Made by a program: the position numbers and the translations under genes. Source: GCA-2688265 sp964527395 (GTDB lineage: Archaea; Nanobdellota; Nanobdellia; Woesearchaeales; GW2011-AR9). Taken from it: 15,242 bases of DNA. Shown here piece by piece: positions 12,208 to 15,242 of the stretch. A model generated the notes under the pieces. It did no database searches. It worked only from the letters and a program-made list of their open reading frames with translations, and was not told the origin of the DNA. The stretch lies in contig CAZGQD010000034.1 in the NCBI GenBank assembly GCA_964527395.1, forward strand, positions 1-15,242, in the 5' to 3' direction. How positions within the stretch are numbered: the stretch's first letter is position 1; every line of letters starts with the position of its first letter.

Positions 12208-12831
12208 ATGTTTGGAATATTAGTTTGTGGAGACAGTATCAGTTTTGGGAGAGGTGAATCTCCAAGCATAGGGTGGGCAGGCAGATTGAAGAAAAAGTTT
12301 GAATCAAAGGATTCCTATAACTGTCTTTTTAATCTTGGAATCCCAGGAGATACAAGTAAAACTTTGCTAAAAAGGTTTGATAATGAATTGAAAGCAAGAA
12401 TCAAATATATTCGACCAGAAGACAAATTCATTGTAATGATCGCTATAGGAACTAATGATTCTAGGTGTTTAGGAGATTCAAAGAAAGCAGAAACAAAACT
12501 GGTTAAATTTGAGAAGAATGTTTCAAAATTGATTGAAATTGCTAGAAGATATACTAAACATGTTGTTGTAGTTGGATTAACTCCTGTTGATGAAGCATTA
12601 ACTAACCCATATGAAAGTACAACTTTTACTAACGAGAGAATTAAAGAGTTTGATTCTGTATTGAAAGTGTCTGCAAAAATGGCGAAAGTAGATTATATTT
12701 ACCTGTTTGATAAGATCTTTGAAATGAAATATGAGAGATTGTTAGCTGATGGACTTCATCCTAACAAAAAAGGATATGAAAAAATGTTTAAGATCATTAA
12801 AAGTTATTTAGAAAAGAAAAAATTGATTTGA
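12208..12831 (+). CDS. SGNH/GDSL-family hydrolase
   Basis: All four SGNH blocks are present in this 207-residue protein: block I GDSIS with the catalytic Ser10, block II with G in NLGIPGDTS (about 42-50), block III GTND at 81-84, and block V DGLHPN at 181-186 with Asp181 and His184 completing the triad. Family members are esterases, lipases or thioesterases with broad substrates; nothing here specifies one. There is no signal peptide, so the enzyme is cytoplasmic. It is a single-gene unit on the plus strand, divergent from pyrG and convergent with the lysine-rich gene; only about 22 AT-rich bases separate the two convergent genes. The start at 12208 is fixed by a TATA box at leaderless spacing. 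Confidence 0.9.
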   Translation: MFGILVCGDSISFGRGESPSIGWAGRLKKKFESKDSYNCLFNLGIPGDTSKTLLKRFDNELKARIKYIRPEDKFIVMIAIGTNDSRCLGDSKKAETKLVKFEKNVSKLIEIARRYTKHVVVVGLTPVDEALTNPYESTTFTNERIKEFDSVLKVSAKMAKVDYIYLFDKIFEMKYERLLADGLHPNKKGYEKMFKIIKSYLEKKKLI

Positions 12832-12853
12832 AAATAATAAAAAATTAAAAAAC

Positions 12854-13201
12854 CTACTTCTTTTTTCTCTTTGTAGCTTTTCTCTTTGGCTTCTTCTTGG
12901 TTGTTTTCCTTTTTGATGCCTTCTTCTTTGTAACTTTCTTTCTTGTAACCTTAACTTGGATGCCTTTTTTTGCCAAAGCTTTCTTAACTTCTTTTTTCAC
13001 CATCTTTTTTACGTGTTCATGGTGCTTTTTACTTACCGATGCTACTTCGCTTGCTAAGCTTTGAAGTTCTTTTTTACTGATTTTACCAGCCTTAACTAAG
13101 TAACCTAACTTCTTTTTTACTTCAGCCTTACTAACTGGACTGCATTTGATAGCTGTATCAGCAGCCATTTTCATTCCGTGTTTAATTTCTTTCAATACCA
13201 T
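12854..13201 (-). CDS. Lysine-rich protein with a histone-H1-like C-terminal tail
   Basis: This 115-residue protein has two parts. Residues 1-76 are a helical region with SKAEVKKKLGYLVKAG and KISKKELQSLASEVASV, resembling the small phasin-like or helical-hairpin domains found in archaeal proteins. Residues 77-115 are an almost pure Lys/Arg tail with Thr/Ser/Ala/Pro (VTKKKASKRKTTKKK and similar), as in histone H1 tails or the HU-like lysine-rich proteins of bacteria. Such tails bind nucleic acid without sequence specificity, so a chromatin- or RNA-associated role is likely, though this is inferred. A strong Shine-Dalgarno sequence, AGAGGT (13210-13215), lies 8 nt upstream, and the leader is unusually A-rich, suggesting high expression. 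RNA copy 3 lies upstream of its 5' end, on the other strand. Confidence 0.7.
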   Translation of the reverse strand: MVLKEIKHGMKMAADTAIKCSPVSKAEVKKKLGYLVKAGKISKKELQSLASEVASVSKKHHEHVKKMVKKEVKKALAKKGIQVKVTRKKVTKKKASKRKTTKKKPKRKATKRKKK

Positions 13202-13209
13202 CTTAATTT

Positions 13210-13215
13210 ACCTCT
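13210..13215 (-). promoter_or_regulatory. Shine-Dalgarno sequence of the lysine-rich protein gene
   Basis: AGAGGT on the minus strand, 8 nt before the ATG at 13201. Most solo genes in this window are leaderless, so this gene appears to have a true leader. Confidence 0.6.
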
Positions 13216-13298
13216 TTTATTGTTATTTTTTGTACTTTTTTCTCTTTTTAGTGTTATTTTGTGTTTTTATTTGTTTATTTTGTTTTTTATTGTGATAC

Positions 13299-13429
13299 AA
13301 GATTAGCGCTGTCAGACTTAGTGTAGGTACATTCCACTTAGCTCTGAATTTTTCCACTTCGTGAAAAAATGCTAGTGGAAGTAGTCTTGTTGTGAGTGAC
13401 AGTGCCAGTGAGTGGACGGCGCTAATCTT
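13299..13429 (+). ncRNA. Candidate structured RNA, copy 3 (compact form)
   Basis: This is the clearest copy, 131 nt. P1 is AAGATTAGCGC 13299-13309 with GCGCTAATCTT 13419-13429 (11 bp, perfect), continued by a U-G pair (13310/13418) and GTC/GAC (13311-13313/13415-13417), so 15 continuous pairs on the plus strand. The shared blocks are AGACTTA 13314-13320, TGTAGGT 13322-13328, AATGCT 13369-13374 and TGCCAGTGAG 13403-13412. P2 is TTCCAC 13332-13337 with GTGGAA 13375-13380, then AGC 13340-13342 with GCT 13371-13373, capped by a T-run/A-run hairpin with a CACTTCGTG tip. T-rich sequence follows 13430. The rest of the gap (13202-13298) is the A-rich leader and promoter region of the lysine-rich gene. 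Function unknown. Confidence 0.65.
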
Positions 13430-13471
13430 TGACGTGTTGCTGTTTGATTTTTATGTTTTGGTTCTTGTTCT

Positions 13472-15133
13472 TTACCTCTTGTAGACGTGTTCTGTTGTAT
13501 CTCTTAAAGTTAAAATGATTAAGCCTAATAAAACTAACGCTATTGTTGTACTTACCCAACTGTAGGCAGAGAAGTTGTTCCATTGAGGTTGTAAGCGTAA
13601 AAGTAAGGCGCTGCTGACTAAAAAAGAGGAGAAAAGAATAGAATATACCCCTAGTTTGCTGACTTTCCAAATTACATGGGATAAGTAGTGAGTGGTTTTG
13701 TCGATATGTTCTACACTATTTTCTAGCATCTGTATCTTTCTTGCAAAACTCTTGATCATCTGAGGAGTGTTGGAAATAAGGTCTTTTGTTTCTAAGGCAA
13801 AAGATGTTGCACCTTTGGCCAGGTTTCTTGGTGTGAAATCTTCTTTTAAGAGCTTTTTAATGTAAGGTTTAGCAGTTTCTACAACATTGAAAGTTGGGTC
13901 TAACTCTCTTGCAGAACCATCTAAGGTTAGTAAGGATTTGCTGAAAAGGACAATTTGTGATGGTAGAGTTAAGTTTGTCTTTCTAGCAACGTCAATTAGG
14001 TCACTAAGCATCTTAGGAATTGGCATTTTGTTGATTGGCATGCCGTAGTAGTCACCAATAGCGTGATAGATGCCTTCTTCTATCTTATGTGGGTCAGGAT
14101 CAGAACGGTTTGTGCTTAATTCTATTAAAGCATGACTTGTTTTTTCTAAGCTTCCTTCGATAAGGGCCAGAAATAAGTTTCGCATCTTCTTTTTTAGGTT
14201 TTTATTGATGTAGCCAACAATTCCAAAGTCAATAAAGGCAATACGTGGACCTTTGGAAGTCTTTTCTATTAGAATATTTCCTGGATGAAGGTCTGCATGA
14301 AAAAAACCGTCCTCGAAAAGTTGTTTGTTTACTGCCTTGTGTAGAGTTTGGACTATTTTTTTGTTAGTTTGCCTTGGTCTTTTTTCTAAGAGTTGGGTTC
14401 CGTTAATGAACTCCATCACTAAAATGTCTTCTGAACAATAATGTTCGTAAGGTTTAGGGATATGAATATTTTTATGTTCTTGGAAGTTCTTTTTGAATCG
14501 GACAATATTTCTTAGTTCGTGGTTGAGGTCCAATTCTTTGAGTGTGTATTTTTTGAACTCAGTTACGATTGCTTCTGGATCTAAGAACTCTAGATCATAT
14601 TTTTTGCTAAGAATTTCTGTAAGGGCGAACATGATGTTGATGTCTTCATTGAATTGTTTTTCTATTCCTGGCCTTCTTACTTTAACAGCTACTTCTTTGC
14701 CGTTGTGCAGCTTTGCTTTATAAACCTGAGCGATACTGCCACTAGCAATTGGTTTTTTGTTGAATGACTTGAAAGTTTTTATGCCTTTTTTGAGTCTTGA
14801 GTTTATAATTGGTTCTATGTCTTCCCAAGGCTGCTCTGGAACTTGATCTAAAAGGCTCTCAAACTCTTTTGAATATTCTTTGCCTATGAGGTCTGGTCTT
14901 AATGCTAAAAGTTGTCCTAGTTTTAAGAAAGCACCACCCAGTCTTTCAAAGATTAGTCTAACAGTTTCAGGTTGAGTATGTGAAAGTGTTTCTTTTTTAT
15001 GGATTCGTTTATGCCAAGGCAGATGTTTTTGGAAAGAAAAAACGTCAATTAAATGGTGAAGTTCTAACTCTAAGAAGACTTGCGCTATCTCTTTTAGCCT
15101 GCCGGCATTTTGATATGTTTGTTTTAGACCCAT
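13472..15133 (-). CDS. UbiB/AarF/ABC1-family atypical kinase with two C-terminal membrane helices
   Basis: This 553-residue protein has the hallmarks of the ABC1/UbiB family: the KxGQ motif at 71-74 (KLGQ), the alanine-containing nucleotide loop ASGSIAQVY at 130-138 in place of a glycine-rich loop, the lysine of VAVKV at about 151, HADLHPGN at 279-286 as the catalytic-loop equivalent, and the metal-binding DFG at 302-304. Two hydrophobic segments at about 497-516 and 525-545 anchor it in the membrane. Bacterial and mitochondrial members support ubiquinone synthesis through an ATPase activity; in archaea the role is open, with isoprenoid lipid or quinone metabolism as guesses. The length fits the family. 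A TATA box lies about 41 nt before the ATG, implying a short leader of about 15 nt. Confidence 0.92.
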   Translation of the reverse strand: MGLKQTYQNAGRLKEIAQVFLELELHHLIDVFSFQKHLPWHKRIHKKETLSHTQPETVRLIFERLGGAFLKLGQLLALRPDLIGKEYSKEFESLLDQVPEQPWEDIEPIINSRLKKGIKTFKSFNKKPIASGSIAQVYKAKLHNGKEVAVKVRRPGIEKQFNEDINIMFALTEILSKKYDLEFLDPEAIVTEFKKYTLKELDLNHELRNIVRFKKNFQEHKNIHIPKPYEHYCSEDILVMEFINGTQLLEKRPRQTNKKIVQTLHKAVNKQLFEDGFFHADLHPGNILIEKTSKGPRIAFIDFGIVGYINKNLKKKMRNLFLALIEGSLEKTSHALIELSTNRSDPDPHKIEEGIYHAIGDYYGMPINKMPIPKMLSDLIDVARKTNLTLPSQIVLFSKSLLTLDGSARELDPTFNVVETAKPYIKKLLKEDFTPRNLAKGATSFALETKDLISNTPQMIKSFARKIQMLENSVEHIDKTTHYLSHVIWKVSKLGVYSILFSSFLVSSALLLRLQPQWNNFSAYSWVSTTIALVLLGLIILTLRDTTEHVYKR

Positions 15134-15170
15134 CAGTACACTCTTTTTGTTAATTAGTAGAATATTTTGG

Positions 15171-15178
15171 TATATAAG
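15171..15178 (-). promoter_or_regulatory. TATA box of the UbiB-family gene
   Basis: CTTATATA on the minus strand is centred about 41 nt before the ATG at 15133, predicting transcription start near 15149. No convincing Shine-Dalgarno sequence is seen in the short leader. Beyond it (15179-15242) I see no further feature. Confidence 0.55.
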
Positions 15179-15242
15179 TGTTGTCTATTTGTGGCCCTAT
15201 AGAAACCCTCATCTAGAAAAATCCAAAGTTCTAATTTTTCTT

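Noticed and set aside
13422..13670. Minus-strand 82-codon frame at the 3' end of the UbiB-family gene
   Set aside because: It lies within the well-supported UbiB-family coding sequence in another frame and has no promoter, ribosome binding site or recognisable features.
1..15242. CRISPR array, rRNA or complete tRNA genes
   Set aside because: No regularly spaced repeats, no rRNA-like conserved sequence and no cloverleaf with a proper T-arm were found on either strand.

Overview
The window looks like chromosomal DNA from a small-genome DPANN archaeon, probably of the Woesearchaeota/Pacearchaeota type. This placement is an inference. It rests on AT-rich, lysine-rich coding, archaeal TATA boxes about 25 nt upstream of start codons (leaderless transcription), a TrmB-type regulator, a site-2 protease, and a short treble-clef/ribbon protein of a kind common in those lineages. 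Nearly all genes lie on the minus strand; only the TrmB regulator and an SGNH hydrolase are on the plus strand.

Layout. 152-1912: a two-gene module of a double winged-helix protein followed by an AbiEii/DUF6036-like nucleotidyltransferase. The nucleotidyltransferase is split by a 92-bp insertion made of inverted repeats. 2061-2597: a CYTH-domain protein. 2598-2926: structured non-coding DNA (RNA copy 1). 2927-3820: a class II Fic AMP-transferase. 3901-5543: a site-2 protease and three tandem small two-helix membrane proteins, the middle one apparently truncated. 5548-6570: a zinc-ribbon gene, a Doc/Fic cassette with a 40-residue gene that overlaps it, and a second copy of the 3' end of the zinc-ribbon gene, so the cassette is bracketed by direct repeats of about 88 bp. 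6571-6918: RNA copy 2. 6919-8178: an HTH-PIN protein. 8218-10320: an L-2-hydroxyglutarate oxidase-like flavoenzyme divergent from the TrmB regulator, with a palindrome between them. 10317-12053: CTP synthase. 12208-12831: SGNH hydrolase. 12854-13201: a lysine-rich protein with a histone-H1-like tail. 13202-13471: RNA copy 3. 13472-15133: a UbiB/ABC1-family kinase-like membrane protein.

The most interesting signal is a candidate structured RNA family present three times (about 2638-2884, 6716-6838 and 13299-13429). All copies share the same ordered blocks: AGACTTA, an AGGT block, AATGCT and TGCCAGTGAG. Two helices (P1 and P2) are kept with completely different but complementary sequences, which is covariation. 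Every wobble pair I found is G-U on the plus strand and would be an A-C mismatch on the minus strand, so the RNA is probably plus-strand, opposite to the flanking genes. I do not recognise it as any named RNA.

The second strong signal is the insertion in the nucleotidyltransferase. Removing exactly 92 bp between two copies of ATATAC restores one continuous frame of about 239 codons, so it is either a MITE/REP-like insertion or, less likely, something removed from the RNA. Toxin-antitoxin-like material (nucleotidyltransferase pair, Fic, Doc) is concentrated in the first 6.6 kb. The second half is mostly housekeeping.
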